Source: Paenibacillus sp. YPG26
GTDB lineage: Bacteria; Bacillota; Bacilli; Paenibacillales; Paenibacillaceae
Assembly: GCF_023704175.1 (NCBI RefSeq)
Contig: NZ_CP084530.1
Coordinates: 2,638,501-2,702,500 of the forward strand
Length of the DNA stretch: 64,000 nt
Direction of reading: 5' to 3'
The stretch's first letter is position 1, and every line of letters begins with the position of its first letter. A model generated the notes under the pieces. That model was not told where the DNA came from, searched no databases, and saw only the letters and a program-made list of their open reading frames with translations. Of the stretch, positions 22,597 through 32,286 are shown in pieces. A program made the position numbers and the translations under genes.

Positions 22597-23838
22597 CTAT
22601 GGCTGATGGATGGCATGTCTTCTTGCAGAAGGTTCCCTCTCCGGCTCCTTGGAGGGTCTGATCGCCAGAAGAATCAGGATAACGGCGATCAAAGATACGG
22701 CGGCAATCACGATGAACATGGTCATATGCCTGGTCTGGATAAGCAGGGATACGACCGGAGGCCCTAAGGAGACGCCAATGAACCTCATGCTGCTGTATAA
22801 GGAGGTAATCGTGCCCCGTTGTTCTTTCTCAATGCCTTCGGTGATCAAGGTGTCTGTACAGGGTAGAACAATTCCTACACCGGCGCCGCAGACAATCAGA
22901 CAAGAGATCACGAAATAGATGTTATTGAACATACTGATTCCGACTAGAGAGCCTGTGGATAACACCATGCCCACCACGCTTGCCCACTTCATCAGCACTT
23001 TGTTCTTTCCGATTTTCTTACCGGTAATATAAGAAGCGAGGCACAGGGCAGCCAAGGGAATGGCCAGCACCAGACCTTTCATAACCCCTTTCAGATGATG
23101 CTTGGTCTCAAGCTGCTCCGACAGGTAGAACAAGACGCCGAATAATAAAAACATGCAGATTCCGCCAATGGCGAAGATGGCGTACAGCCAGCGGCCTTTC
23201 TCCTTCAGAACATCCTTCACATCCCCGAGGAAGGCACGAAGTGAAGAATCCTTCTCTTTTCGCTTAGGCGACTTGACCAGAAATATGACGAGCAGCAGCG
23301 AGATCAGACAGAGTACTGGTATCGTCAGGAACGGGAGGTACCACAGCCATGCGCCGAGAGCGGCTCCCAGAATAGGACTGAGCACTTTGCCGAACGTATT
23401 GGAGGTCTCGATTAATCCCAGACTCTTGCTGACATCCTCTTCGTTCTCGAACATGTCTCCCACAAGGGGGATAACAATCGGGAAGGCTCCGGCAGCTCCA
23501 ATCCCCTGCAGAAACCGTCCAGCGAGGATGATCCAGTATACCGAAATCCCTTCCCCGAACCAAGGCGCAACCCCGCACAATGCGCCTCCAAGCCCAGTAA
23601 TAATAAGACTCGGGATAATCACAGTTTTGCGTCCGAACCTGTCCGAGAGGTAGCCGGCAATCGGGATAAGAATAATGGCTACAATAGCGTACACGGTAAT
23701 TAACATACTGACCTGGAAAGAGCCTACCTTTAATTTCCGGGCAATCTCCGGAAGGATTGGAATGAGCATTGAATTCCCAAGGGTCATGATTAACGGAATG
23801 GAAGCAAGCGCAATAAGATCCCCTTTTTTGCCATCCAT
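22597..23838 (-). CDS. MFS drug-efflux-type transporter
   Basis: 413-residue major facilitator with 12 predicted helices. Motif A is present as GYLSDRFGRKTVI between TM2 and TM3, and the GRFLQGIGAAGAFPIVIPL segment in TM4-5 is typical of DHA1 proton/drug antiporters. The central cytosolic loop is KSPKRKEKDSSLRAF. The C-terminus is arginine-rich. Monocistronic, with its own terminator. The substrate cannot be assigned; no regulator is adjacent. Confidence 0.88.
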   Translation of the reverse strand: MDGKKGDLIALASIPLIMTLGNSMLIPILPEIARKLKVGSFQVSMLITVYAIVAIILIPIAGYLSDRFGRKTVIIPSLIITGLGGALCGVAPWFGEGISVYWIILAGRFLQGIGAAGAFPIVIPLVGDMFENEEDVSKSLGLIETSNTFGKVLSPILGAALGAWLWYLPFLTIPVLCLISLLLVIFLVKSPKRKEKDSSLRAFLGDVKDVLKEKGRWLYAIFAIGGICMFLLFGVLFYLSEQLETKHHLKGVMKGLVLAIPLAALCLASYITGKKIGKNKVLMKWASVVGMVLSTGSLVGISMFNNIYFVISCLIVCGAGVGIVLPCTDTLITEGIEKEQRGTITSLYSSMRFIGVSLGPPVVSLLIQTRHMTMFIVIAAVSLIAVILILLAIRPSKEPEREPSARRHAIHQP

Positions 23839-23930
23839 GCTTAACTACCACCTTTCAGATAACGAGCAGGCTCGATTACCTGTTATTGTGGATAGATCGA
23901 GGTGAAATTATCCCGCTTGGCTTCAGTCAT

Positions 23931-26276
23931 TCAAGTCAGGCTCACGAAGGTGTCCGGATTAACTTGTGCAATAAAGGGGCTAATTTCGCCAACCGAATAG
24001 ATATGGAGCAGATGCATAGCCCGGGTGCATGCCGTGTAGAAGAGCTTCCGCTCTGTCTCACGGGCATAGGAAGCTTCCGACCCGTCATATATAAGCACGG
24101 CATCAAATTCCACACCTTTAGCCAGATATGCCGGGATTACATGAATGCCCCGCTCAAAATTCAGGGTTGTCTTCTTGATCAGTTTTACCGAAGGCACCTC
24201 TTCAAGCACTTGATAGGCGGCCAGGCTCTCTGCGGCTGTCTTGCAGATGACGGCAATCGTCTCATATCCCTCAGCCCGCAGCATCTCTATATCCTCCGCT
24301 AAAGCCTGATGAAGTTGATTATGATCCTTCACACGTTGAACCTTAGGCAGCTCCCCGGCCCGGTTAAATGCCTGAATCTGCTCTCCTCCAGGGATCATTC
24401 CCTTGGTGAATTCAACAATTTCTCTCGTCGATCTGTAGCTCCGTGTCAAAATAATCTGTTCGCTCTCCTCTTCCCCATAGAGATCGGTCAGCACCGAAGA
24501 CTGCTGAAGTGCCGAAGCATGGGCATAAATGGCCTGGTTAAGGTCACCAAGTGCGGTCATCCGGGCTCTAGGGAAGAGCCTTTTGAGGAAGAACAACTGA
24601 AATGGTGAATAATCCTGAGCTTCGTCAATAAAGACATGGCGGATAGATGTATTGGAATGGAACCCGAGTATAAGCTCCTTAAGATACAGCATCGGGGTTG
24701 CGTCCTCGTAAGCGAGTTCAGTCTTCTTAAGCTTGTTCAGAGTGAAGGCGCTGATCTCGGACCAGTGTTCCGGAAGCTCTCCCTCATTCAGCTCCTGCAT
24801 CAGCTTCGGCTGTTCAAACAGCTGGGCATACAGCTGCTTGTTATCAACGAACCGCAGAGCCTTCACCCATCTGCGAAGCGGCTTGAGCTTGCTGCTGACC
24901 ACCATTTTGGCCAAAATCGTCTTCTCGTCCTCATAATCATTGTAGGACTCACTCTTCCGGCGATTTTTACGGCGCATCCGCTGGAAAGCCCTCTGATATT
25001 CTTCGCTATCCAGCAGCTGAATTTGTTCTTCAACCCAAGGTTTGTCAAGTTCACTCTTGGCGAAGGCCGCCAGCTCTTTGAGCAGCCATTCCTTCAACAA
25101 TTCACACCGGTTGGCCAGTCTAACGGAACGGTCATAAGCGTAAAAGCGTTCCTGAATAGAGGCTGCACTTACAATCTCTTGCCCCTGGAAGCGCAAAGGC
25201 CTGAAACGCATCAGACCCTGTTCAAGCTTGTCTCTATAGTTATTAATGGCCTTGTAATACTGATGGGAGGATTTGTAACGGATACCTTCTATCCGAGCCT
25301 TATAACCCTCTTCATCATACCTGGAGAGCACGTATTCCAGCTGTTCAAAAGGATCCTCAAGCTGAAACTCCCTGCCGATCCGGTGTTCAAGATACTCCTG
25401 AAATGTAGTCTGGCGCATATTCTCTTCGCCAAGCTCAGGGAGAACGGTCGAGACATAACTATTGAACATGGGGTTCGGGGAGAACAGGATGACCTGCTCT
25501 GCCTTCAAATGCTCCCTGTATTTGTAGAGCAAATATGCCACGCGTTGAAGAGCCGCTGAGGTCTTGCCGCTCCCGGCCGCACCCTGGACAATCAGCATCC
25601 GGCTCCGGTCATTGCGGATAATCCGGTTCTGCTCCTTCTGTATCGTTGCTACGATGCTCTTCATCTGCGCATCAGAGGAACGGCTGAGCACCTGCTGCAG
25701 CAGCTCATCCCCTATGGTTACGCCTGTATCGAACATAAGCTTGATCTCACCGTCACGAATGACATACTGCCTCTTGAGCTCAATCGTCCCCTCGATCTGG
25801 CCTGATGGAGTCTGATAGGATGCGGGACCCGGGGTGCTGTCGTAATACAAATTCGAGATTGGGGCACGCCAGTCGTAGACCAGAAACTGTTCATCCTTCT
25901 CATCAAGGAGAGATGCAATGCCGAGGTAGATAGCTTCCGGCTGTTCCCCCTCTTCAGCAAAATCAATTCTTCCGAAGTAAGGAGATTGGAACAGGCGTTT
26001 CATTTTGCCAAGGGCGGCATAGGCATGCAGGTGACTCCGCTCCCGGTCGGACAGGATCTCAGACTGCTGGCGAAGACTTGTAGACGTCTCTCCGACATCA
26101 TCAGACTCGCTGAAATTCATTGTCACCTCATCCCAGAAGTCTTTTCTCATCTCCACAACGTCTCCACGAACGCTGCCCACTTCCTGCTCCAAACGCTTGA
26201 TTCGCTTGCCAATGAGCTGAGTTACATCACTTACCCGTGTCTGTTCCTCCTGCCAGTCCTGATCATTTATACTCAA
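23931..26276 (-). CDS. helD: HelD-type RNA polymerase recycling ATPase
   Basis: 781-residue UvrD/Rep-like superfamily 1 protein of the HelD class, which binds RNA polymerase and removes stalled complexes from DNA. The N-terminal ~90 residues form a long coiled coil (EQTRVSDVTQLIGKRIKRLEQE...), the arm that enters the secondary channel. Walker A is QGAAGSGKTSAALQR (about 231-245), Walker B is HVFIDEAQDYSPFQ, and motif VI-like sequence lies near the C-terminus. Length fits B. subtilis HelD (about 774). The start is TTG at 26276, with AAGGGG about 10 nt upstream. Confidence 0.92.
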   Translation of the reverse strand: MSINDQDWQEEQTRVSDVTQLIGKRIKRLEQEVGSVRGDVVEMRKDFWDEVTMNFSESDDVGETSTSLRQQSEILSDRERSHLHAYAALGKMKRLFQSPYFGRIDFAEEGEQPEAIYLGIASLLDEKDEQFLVYDWRAPISNLYYDSTPGPASYQTPSGQIEGTIELKRQYVIRDGEIKLMFDTGVTIGDELLQQVLSRSSDAQMKSIVATIQKEQNRIIRNDRSRMLIVQGAAGSGKTSAALQRVAYLLYKYREHLKAEQVILFSPNPMFNSYVSTVLPELGEENMRQTTFQEYLEHRIGREFQLEDPFEQLEYVLSRYDEEGYKARIEGIRYKSSHQYYKAINNYRDKLEQGLMRFRPLRFQGQEIVSAASIQERFYAYDRSVRLANRCELLKEWLLKELAAFAKSELDKPWVEEQIQLLDSEEYQRAFQRMRRKNRRKSESYNDYEDEKTILAKMVVSSKLKPLRRWVKALRFVDNKQLYAQLFEQPKLMQELNEGELPEHWSEISAFTLNKLKKTELAYEDATPMLYLKELILGFHSNTSIRHVFIDEAQDYSPFQLFFLKRLFPRARMTALGDLNQAIYAHASALQQSSVLTDLYGEEESEQIILTRSYRSTREIVEFTKGMIPGGEQIQAFNRAGELPKVQRVKDHNQLHQALAEDIEMLRAEGYETIAVICKTAAESLAAYQVLEEVPSVKLIKKTTLNFERGIHVIPAYLAKGVEFDAVLIYDGSEASYARETERKLFYTACTRAMHLLHIYSVGEISPFIAQVNPDTFVSLT

Positions 26277-26453
26277 TGTTCATTCGCCCCTTTTCCGGTG
26301 TCATCCAGGCCTATTGACACACACGATATAACGTGGTAAAATTGACACAGGATCAATTTATTTAAATAGGTTTCCCTTTAGAGTCTAAACTTTATTTTAT
26401 CAGTATTGCATCGGCAAATCAATGGTGCTTGTTCGCTAAAGGCACCGTATAAT

Positions 26454-26480
26454 AAAGTCCCGCCAAGCCGGCGGGACTTT
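26454..26480. terminator. terminator after the ArAE-family gene
   Basis: Stem AAAGTCCCGCC (26454-26464) with GGCGGGACTTT (26470-26480), flanked by T-rich sequence on the right and TTATTATAC on the minus-strand side. It ends the gene that stops at 26509. Confidence 0.75.
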
Positions 26481-26508
26481 TTCTTGTTGTTATATGCTAA
26501 TGAATGAT

Positions 26509-27534
26509 TCAATGCTCATCTGGCTTATTTGCAGTGTGATCCGACAGACGGTTAAGCCGTTCGAGCTGGTGACCGTAATCGTACATCTCTGCCGAGACTA
26601 TGGACAGCCTAAGCACCCCTACTCTTTTCTCCGCATAGTGATCCAGCATTCGTCTAAGGAATTCGTCATTGTCCTGCTCGAGCAGCTCCGCCTCCAGAAA
26701 ATTCGGCTTGAGCTTATCATCGAATTTTAGCAGAATATGCTCATGGAACCGGATTAACCTCTCCAGATGGGCATCGAATTCCTTATTGATGGACTCAGGC
26801 CGCACAGCCTGGAAGTAATGCTGTTCCACCGCGTCCAGAACCTCATAACCTTTACGAAGGGTATGCAGCATTTGCTTATAGACAACCAGCTTGCGGCTGT
26901 CACTGAATTTGGGTGTCTTCAGCTTCTTCAAGTCTTCTTCCATCAGCTTGAATTTATCCGTTAAAGAATTAATCGAGTCTTCCAGCTCCCGCTTTTCCTT
27001 ACGGAATACCGTCTCCTTAATCTCATCAGAGATCACGGTCCGAAGCAGCAGAGACAGCTTGTTGAAGGTCTGACTAATCTGGCTCACGAATTGAACCCGG
27101 GGCTTGGGCGGGAAGACGGCCATATTAATTACAAAGGCAGATATGATGCCTATAAGACTGAGCACGAACCGGTTAAGCGCGAACTCCCACTGTCCCGATG
27201 CCTCCATTACGGCGACTACAGTAACCAGGGTGATTCCAATAGTATCTCCCATGTTGAGCTTAAGACAGATCATAATAACGAGAATACATACCAGGCCTAC
27301 CGCAATGGGTTCCTTGGAGAATACACTCCCGGCAAGAAGCGCCAGAATCGCTCCCAGGGTGTTGGTCTGCAGCTGATCAACCAAATACCTCCACGACCTG
27401 TATATCGAAGGCTGCATGGCAAAAATAGCTGCCACCGCGGCAATAACAGGTGATGAGAAATTCAGCCATACGCTTAAATATAAAGCCAAAGTTACCGCAA
27501 TGCCGGTCTTTAGCATCCTTGCTCCAAACGTCAA
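26509..27534 (-). CDS. aromatic acid exporter family protein (FUSC/DUF939)
   Basis: 341-residue protein. The N-terminal half has about six transmembrane helices (TFGARMLKTGIAVTLALYLS..., RSWRYLVDQLQTNTLGAILALLAG, NMGDTIGITLVTVVAVME). The C-terminal cytosolic half (about 165-341) is helical and rich in charged heptads. This is the ArAE_1/DUF939 layout found in B. subtilis YqjA. I chose a TTG start at 27534, which has AGGAGG 7 nt upstream; an ATG 54 nt earlier lacks a site and adds no conserved sequence. Export of aromatic or other organic acids is a family-level inference. Confidence 0.85.
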   Translation of the reverse strand: MTFGARMLKTGIAVTLALYLSVWLNFSSPVIAAVAAIFAMQPSIYRSWRYLVDQLQTNTLGAILALLAGSVFSKEPIAVGLVCILVIMICLKLNMGDTIGITLVTVVAVMEASGQWEFALNRFVLSLIGIISAFVINMAVFPPKPRVQFVSQISQTFNKLSLLLRTVISDEIKETVFRKEKRELEDSINSLTDKFKLMEEDLKKLKTPKFSDSRKLVVYKQMLHTLRKGYEVLDAVEQHYFQAVRPESINKEFDAHLERLIRFHEHILLKFDDKLKPNFLEAELLEQDNDEFLRRMLDHYAEKRVGVLRLSIVSAEMYDYGHQLERLNRLSDHTANKPDEH

Positions 27535-27693
27535 GGCTATTCCTCCTCTCTCTATACGCCCTACCCAATCATTACCCCAAAATTTCATCAGATATTAGCC
27601 TGACTGGTTTATGAACTATGTATTTTGGTCCACACTTGTAATGTCCCACTTGTAACAGCTCCCCATACTCCAACATGAAAAGGTGGAAGATCT

Positions 27694-28224
27694 ATGCAGC
27701 AACAAAGATTATTCCGGCTTGTCCGTGCGCTTGCAGCTGTATTCATTACGGCAGGAGCGGCATTTGGTGCCTTTTCAGGCAAGGTATCAGCTCTTAGTGA
27801 GCCTTATGCAGTCCGGCCGCCAGGTAATGAGGTCGGCCATGCGGACGGCAGAACCGGAAAGCAGCATGGCCATTTCTACGGCCACTTGGTCCGTGAGACC
27901 GCATCCCTTCTTGGGATTTCACATGAAGCGGTGATCGCGGAGCTGAAGCAGGGCAAATCCTTGCGCCAGATCGCCTTAGAGAAGAAAGGCTGGAGCGAAG
28001 CCGATTATGTCCTTAAGCTGAAGAACTCAATCTCAGCCCGGATAGATCACAGTGTAGCCTCGGGGAAGTTAAGCCCCGACAAAGCGGACAAATTCAAGGC
28101 ACTGCTCCCGGGCAAAATTCAGAAGGCGGTCAACCGGACCTGTAAAGGCATGCTGATCAAGCCTCCTCATGACACAAGCTTGAACCCGGGCCAGAATCAG
28201 ATTAATCGTAGGATCAATCCATAA
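27694..28224 (+). CDS. secreted helical protein (YckD-like)
   Basis: 176-residue protein with a signal peptide (MQQQRLFRLVRALAAVFITAGAAFGAFSGKVSA, likely cleavage after SALS or KVSA). The mature part is hydrophilic, with helical repeats: TASLLGISHEAVIAELKQGKSLRQIALEKKGW is a compact motif common in exported Bacillales proteins of the YckD/DUF2680 type. The assignment is by pattern only. A basic C-terminal tail ends RRINP. AAAGGTGG lies 7 nt upstream and a terminator follows. Role unknown. Confidence 0.75.
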   Translation: MQQQRLFRLVRALAAVFITAGAAFGAFSGKVSALSEPYAVRPPGNEVGHADGRTGKQHGHFYGHLVRETASLLGISHEAVIAELKQGKSLRQIALEKKGWSEADYVLKLKNSISARIDHSVASGKLSPDKADKFKALLPGKIQKAVNRTCKGMLIKPPHDTSLNPGQNQINRRINP

Positions 28225-28228
28225 ATTG

Positions 28229-28254
28229 AAGCTGCCCCGACGGGCAGCTTTTCC
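28229..28254 (+). terminator. terminator of the secreted protein gene
   Basis: Stem AAGCTGCCC (28229-28237) with GGGCAGCTT (28242-28250), followed by TTCC. Confidence 0.7.
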
Positions 28255-28279
28255 TCTATGTTGAGATCACAGCCCCATG

Positions 28280-29845
28280 TTAGTCCAGCGTGGTCTCAAA
28301 TCCTCCGCTGCGCTGGAATTCTGCCATGATATCGAACTCATCCTTCAGCTTCATATACAGTCTCTCATACATATAGTAGAGCTCCAGATAGACCTCGCTG
28401 TTCTTGAGGTCAGGATGGTGTCTATGGGATATTCGCACCCACGATCGAATCTCGGCTAGAGAGTCCAGATCGCCTGTCGCATAGAGGGCCAAGACAGCCG
28501 CGCCCATGGCAGATGCGTCCGCCACTTCCGGAACCAGCAGCTCCTTGCCCATTACATCCGATAGAATCTGGCGCCATACTGCAGAGCGGGCAAATCCGCC
28601 GGAGGCGATAATTTCTTTGGCCGGTCCGGTTAACTCACGAAGAGCGACACCCACAGAGAAGATGCTTAGCACAACGCCTTCAAGAACAGCCCGGATGAAG
28701 TGCTCCCGCTGGTGGCGGAGACTGATTCCGAAGAACGTTCCTCTCGCATTGGCATTCCAGTAAGGCGCCCTCTCCCCTGTAAGGAAAGGGAGGAACAGCA
28801 GCCCCTCTGATCCCGCCGGAACCTTCTCCGCATATTGGATCATCAGATCGTAAGGATCGACACCAAGCTTCTTCGCAACCTCGATCTCCGGTGTGGCGAA
28901 CTGGTCCCGCAGCCAGCGCAGCATGATCCCGCCGTTATTCGTCGGTCCGCCAACCACCCATTTTTGATCAGCAAAAGCATAACAGAACGTGCGGCCCTTC
29001 TCATCAGTTACCGGTCTGTCTGTTACCGTCCGGATCGCTCCACTGGTCCCGATCGTTACCGCTACTTCACCCGGGCCTGTGGCCGCCACGCCCAGGTTCG
29101 CCAGAACCCCGTCGCTCGCCCCAACCACAAAGGGAGTTTCCGCAGGAATGCCCATCTCAAGCGCATATGACGGAGCCATCCCGGTGAGCACATGGGTTGT
29201 GGGAACAAGCGTGGGAAGCTGTTCCTTGGAGATGCCCAGCAGATCAAGCACGCCCTGATCCCAATCCATGGTCTCCAAGTGCAGAAGACCTGTTGCGGAA
29301 GCGATCGAATAGTCACTGACATAGGTGCCATAGAGTCTGTGCAGGATGAACTCTTTGATGCCAGCGAACATTCTGGTCTTCGCAAATAACTGAGGTGCTT
29401 CTTCTTTCATCCATAATATTTTGGAGAGAGGGGACATAGGATGAATAGGCGTGCCGGTGCGCAGATAAATCTCATGCCCACCGTGCTCCTGCATCAGCTT
29501 CTCCGCCTGCCTCAAGCTGCGGTTATCCGTCCAGACAATTGCTTTCGTAAGCGGATTATCCGAAGAATCCATAGCGATCAGAGAGTGCATGGCGGTGCTA
29601 AGCCCGATTGCCTTGATCTTGTACCCTTTGACCCTGCCTTGATCTTGCACGCGCTGGATGGATTTCACTACCGCTTGCAGAATCTGTTCGGGATCCTGCT
29701 CGGCATAATCCGGTTTGGAATGACTTAACGGATATTCTATCGTACTTGAAGCAAGTACCACTCCCCGCTGACCGAACAGAACCGCCTTCAGACTCGTTGT
29801 CCCGATATCTAGCCCAAGTACAGCTTCGTTATGCTGTAATGTCAT
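28280..29845 (-). CDS. gntK: gluconokinase (FGGY family)
   Basis: 521-residue FGGY carbohydrate kinase, most similar in pattern to gluconokinase, which phosphorylates gluconate to 6-phosphogluconate. ATP-binding N-terminus GLDIGTTSLKAVLFG, the substrate loop STAMHSLIAMD typical of gluconate/xylulose kinases, GTSGAIR and the C-terminal FGGY-type segment IASGGFARSAVWRQI are present. No gntP or gntZ is adjacent, so the gene stands alone. Three direct repeats upstream (29935-29980) may be regulatory. Xylulokinase is the alternative, but TAMHSL favours gluconate. Confidence 0.85.
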   Translation of the reverse strand: MTLQHNEAVLGLDIGTTSLKAVLFGQRGVVLASSTIEYPLSHSKPDYAEQDPEQILQAVVKSIQRVQDQGRVKGYKIKAIGLSTAMHSLIAMDSSDNPLTKAIVWTDNRSLRQAEKLMQEHGGHEIYLRTGTPIHPMSPLSKILWMKEEAPQLFAKTRMFAGIKEFILHRLYGTYVSDYSIASATGLLHLETMDWDQGVLDLLGISKEQLPTLVPTTHVLTGMAPSYALEMGIPAETPFVVGASDGVLANLGVAATGPGEVAVTIGTSGAIRTVTDRPVTDEKGRTFCYAFADQKWVVGGPTNNGGIMLRWLRDQFATPEIEVAKKLGVDPYDLMIQYAEKVPAGSEGLLFLPFLTGERAPYWNANARGTFFGISLRHQREHFIRAVLEGVVLSIFSVGVALRELTGPAKEIIASGGFARSAVWRQILSDVMGKELLVPEVADASAMGAAVLALYATGDLDSLAEIRSWVRISHRHHPDLKNSEVYLELYYMYERLYMKLKDEFDIMAEFQRSGGFETTLD

Positions 29846-29934
29846 AGTAACGACCCCTCATCATTTAGAACTTTTCGTTGAACTCTTAGATCAATTACCC
29901 GAAAATCGGAGGGCTGATCTATCGTTCCCTGATG

Positions 29935-29980
29935 TCTTGCAGTCCCTGTTATCTTGCAGTCCCCTATTGTCTTGCAGTCC
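29935..29980. repeat. three direct repeats upstream of gntK
   Basis: TCTTGCAGTCC occurs exactly three times at 29935-29945, 29952-29962 and 29970-29980, with 17- and 18-bp periodicity, 90-135 bp upstream of the gntK start. Possible regulator-binding array. Confidence 0.6.
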
Positions 29981-30030
29981 ATTGTACTGAAAACAAGAAG
30001 CGGATTTCAATGACATACATTTCGGGATAA

Positions 30031-30075
30031 ATAAGACCCGGTCATTACGGCTGCACCGCTCTGACCGGGTCTTAT
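30031..30075. terminator. terminator of the AI-2E family gene
   Basis: 14-bp perfect stem ATAAGACCCGGTCA (30031-30044) with TGACCGGGTCTTAT (30062-30075); on the minus strand followed by TTATCCCG. It lies 14 nt after the stop at 30089. Confidence 0.7.
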
Positions 30076-30088
30076 CTATGAGGCAGGC

Positions 30089-31192
30089 TTAATCTAACGG
30101 AGGATGCTGGGATTTAGGCTTCTCTTCCTCAATTACCGGGACCGCGGCCTGCAGCGCAGGTTGTACCCCGACGCCTACCGGGACCTCCAGTATATCCAGG
30201 AAGAACATGAATACAGGCACACCTACGATGAGGCCCCATACCCCAAAGAAGTGTTCGGAGACGAGCAGAATCGTAAAGGTATAAAATATCGGCAAATGCG
30301 TCTTGGAGGACATGAATTTGGGATTTAGAATATACGCCTCTATAGCATGCAGTACCACTATCATGACCAGTACATAGATGATCTTCGTTATACCGCCGAT
30401 CTTGAAGGCAATCGCACACAGCGGAATGAGGGATACGAATACGCCCAGCACGGGAACCAGACCAAGCAGGAAGATCATCACTCCGAGCGCAATCAGATTC
30501 GGGAATCCGAGAATCCATAGAAACGCAGTGGAGAGAATGGCATTGGTTAATGAAATCAGGAATTGCACTTCGATAATTTTTCCGAAAGAGTGAACAAACT
30601 TCTTGCCGAAATATTGAAGCTCATTGAAGAAGTAAGCAGCCTTGCTCTCCTTGAATTTGGAGGTGAAGCGGACAACCTTCTCCTTCTCCAGCAAGAAGAA
30701 CAAGCTCAGAATCAGGGCTATGAACAGATTAAGGCTCCATTTCCCGATATCCGTAACCGTCTTCAGTATAAAGTCCAAACCTTTGTCTACATAACTCGCC
30801 AGGTCAATCTTCTTAAGCGAATCCATGAGATAGTCCACAATAACATTGCTTGGAAGATCAACTGGGGGCTTATTGTAGAAGGAAATCACCTGATTCACAA
30901 GCTCGTTAACCTCTTTGACCAGAACAGGTGAATATTTGTAAATGACGTATCCCATTAATGAGAGGATGACCACATAGATGGAAGCGACCGTGAAGGTCTT
31001 GTTAAGCCGGACCGTCTTCTCCGTGCTCTTAATGATAAATTTATGGAGCCGATTGATCAGGTAAGTGAAAATAAATGTGATTAGAATTAGATTCAGCATA
31101 CTTCGGAACAAGTACAGTACAACGATCAGAAACACAAGCGCAAAAAATCTCCGGATTCCCGGAACTTGAAACAGCTCCTTAAAAAAAGTCAT
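30089..31192 (-). CDS. AI-2E family transporter
   Basis: 367-residue membrane protein of the AI-2E/PerM family with 7-8 transmembrane segments. Family features are the N-terminal helix pair, the conserved EVQFLISLTNAILSTAFLWILGFPNLIALGVMIFLLGLVPVLG region in the second half, and VGVPVFMFFLDILEV near the end. Members export AI-2 or act as Na+/H+ or Na+(Li+)/H+ antiporters; the role here is undetermined. AAGGAG lies about 9 nt upstream. The C-terminal cytosolic tail is short and charged (EEEKPKSQHPPLD). Confidence 0.88.
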   Translation of the reverse strand: MTFFKELFQVPGIRRFFALVFLIVVLYLFRSMLNLILITFIFTYLINRLHKFIIKSTEKTVRLNKTFTVASIYVVILSLMGYVIYKYSPVLVKEVNELVNQVISFYNKPPVDLPSNVIVDYLMDSLKKIDLASYVDKGLDFILKTVTDIGKWSLNLFIALILSLFFLLEKEKVVRFTSKFKESKAAYFFNELQYFGKKFVHSFGKIIEVQFLISLTNAILSTAFLWILGFPNLIALGVMIFLLGLVPVLGVFVSLIPLCAIAFKIGGITKIIYVLVMIVVLHAIEAYILNPKFMSSKTHLPIFYTFTILLVSEHFFGVWGLIVGVPVFMFFLDILEVPVGVGVQPALQAAVPVIEEEKPKSQHPPLD

Positions 31193-31310
31193 TCAGCTAT
31201 GGCTCCTTTTCCCCCATCTTTTTGTATAAATCTCCTATCCATCATAGACCACAAAAATCCATTGAATCAAGAAAGCAAGCTCTACTTATAACAATACGGA
31301 CAAAATCCGT

Positions 31311-31325
31311 AATAGTAACACTATT
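31311..31325. promoter_or_regulatory. palindrome upstream of ppk2
   Basis: AATAGTAACACTATT is a perfect 6-3-6 inverted repeat immediately after a second one (ACGGA-N5-TCCGT, 31296-31310), about 90 bp before the gene. Possible operator; no family recognised. Confidence 0.35.
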
Positions 31326-31414
31326 TTATATGAAAAAGTTATTTTTATGTAACCCCTGAGAAATGTTTATGAATGGAAATGCCTGTTTATACGTATCAGT
31401 AAGGAGTGATAAGC

Positions 31415-32233
31415 ATGGATCTCAAAAAGTACATGATCAAGCCTGATGATAATTTTTCACTAAAAAACGCTGATCCGATGGACACGGGCACCTTCAAAAG
31501 CAAGGAAGAGGCCGAGGCTGAGACTCAAGGTCTCCGCAAAAGGCTGAGCGAGCTTCAGGACATACTTTATGCAGAGAAAAAGCACTCGGTCCTTATTATT
31601 CTGCAGGGCATGGACACTAGCGGCAAGGACGGCACCATCAAGCACGTCTTCTCTGGTGTGAACCCGCAGGGGTTCAGTGTAACCAGCTTCAAGAAGCCTA
31701 CCGCCGAGGAGGTCTCTCACGATTTCCTGTGGAGGGTTCACCAGCATGCACCAGCCAAAGGCTACATAGCCGCCTTCAATCGTTCCCAGTACGAGGACGT
31801 CCTCGTCCCCTGGGCACATAAGACAGGAACAGAGGAAGCGTTGAAGCAGCGGCTCAAGCATATTCAGCATTTCGAGGACATGCTTACGAGTGAAGGGACG
31901 AAGATCATCAAGATTTTCCTGCACATCTCAAAGGACAAGCAGCTGCAGAAAATTCATGAACGCATGAAAGAGCCCCGGAAGTTCTGGAAATTCGATCCGA
32001 CAGATCTGCTGGAGCGTGAATACTGGAATGAGTACCAGCAGGCCTATGAAGAAGTCTTCGCATCCACAAGCACGAATCAGGTCCCTTGGTACTGGATTCC
32101 TGCCAACCAGAAATGGTTCCGGAACTATCTGGTCCTGCGGATTCTCGTGCAGACACTGGAAAGTCTTAATCTTGAATACCCGCTTCTTCAGGCTACCCAG
32201 TCTGAAATTGCCCGTTATATGAACGAGAAATAA
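31415..32233 (+). CDS. ppk2: polyphosphate kinase 2 family protein
   Basis: 272-residue PPK2-type enzyme, which transfers phosphate between polyphosphate and nucleotides. Walker A is ILQGMDTSGKDGTIKHV (about residues 60-76), the lid/arginine region is RVHQHAPAKGYIAAFNRSQYEDVLV, and KFDPTDLLEREYWNEYQQAYEEVF is conserved in the class. Length matches single-domain PPK2 proteins. The start at 31415 (MDLKKYMIKPDDNFSL) follows AAGGAGTGATAAGC. Which nucleotide (AMP, ADP or GDP) it prefers cannot be told from the sequence. Confidence 0.92.
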   Translation: MDLKKYMIKPDDNFSLKNADPMDTGTFKSKEEAEAETQGLRKRLSELQDILYAEKKHSVLIILQGMDTSGKDGTIKHVFSGVNPQGFSVTSFKKPTAEEVSHDFLWRVHQHAPAKGYIAAFNRSQYEDVLVPWAHKTGTEEALKQRLKHIQHFEDMLTSEGTKIIKIFLHISKDKQLQKIHERMKEPRKFWKFDPTDLLEREYWNEYQQAYEEVFASTSTNQVPWYWIPANQKWFRNYLVLRILVQTLESLNLEYPLLQATQSEIARYMNEK

Positions 32234-32286
32234 GAGTCTGGCATCGCCCGGGGTACCCTGGCTGTTACCGGCGGATGATAATCAAT

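Noticed and set aside
24636..25559. 307-codon plus frame antisense to helD
   Set aside because: Long only because of helD codon use; helD motifs are intact on the minus strand.
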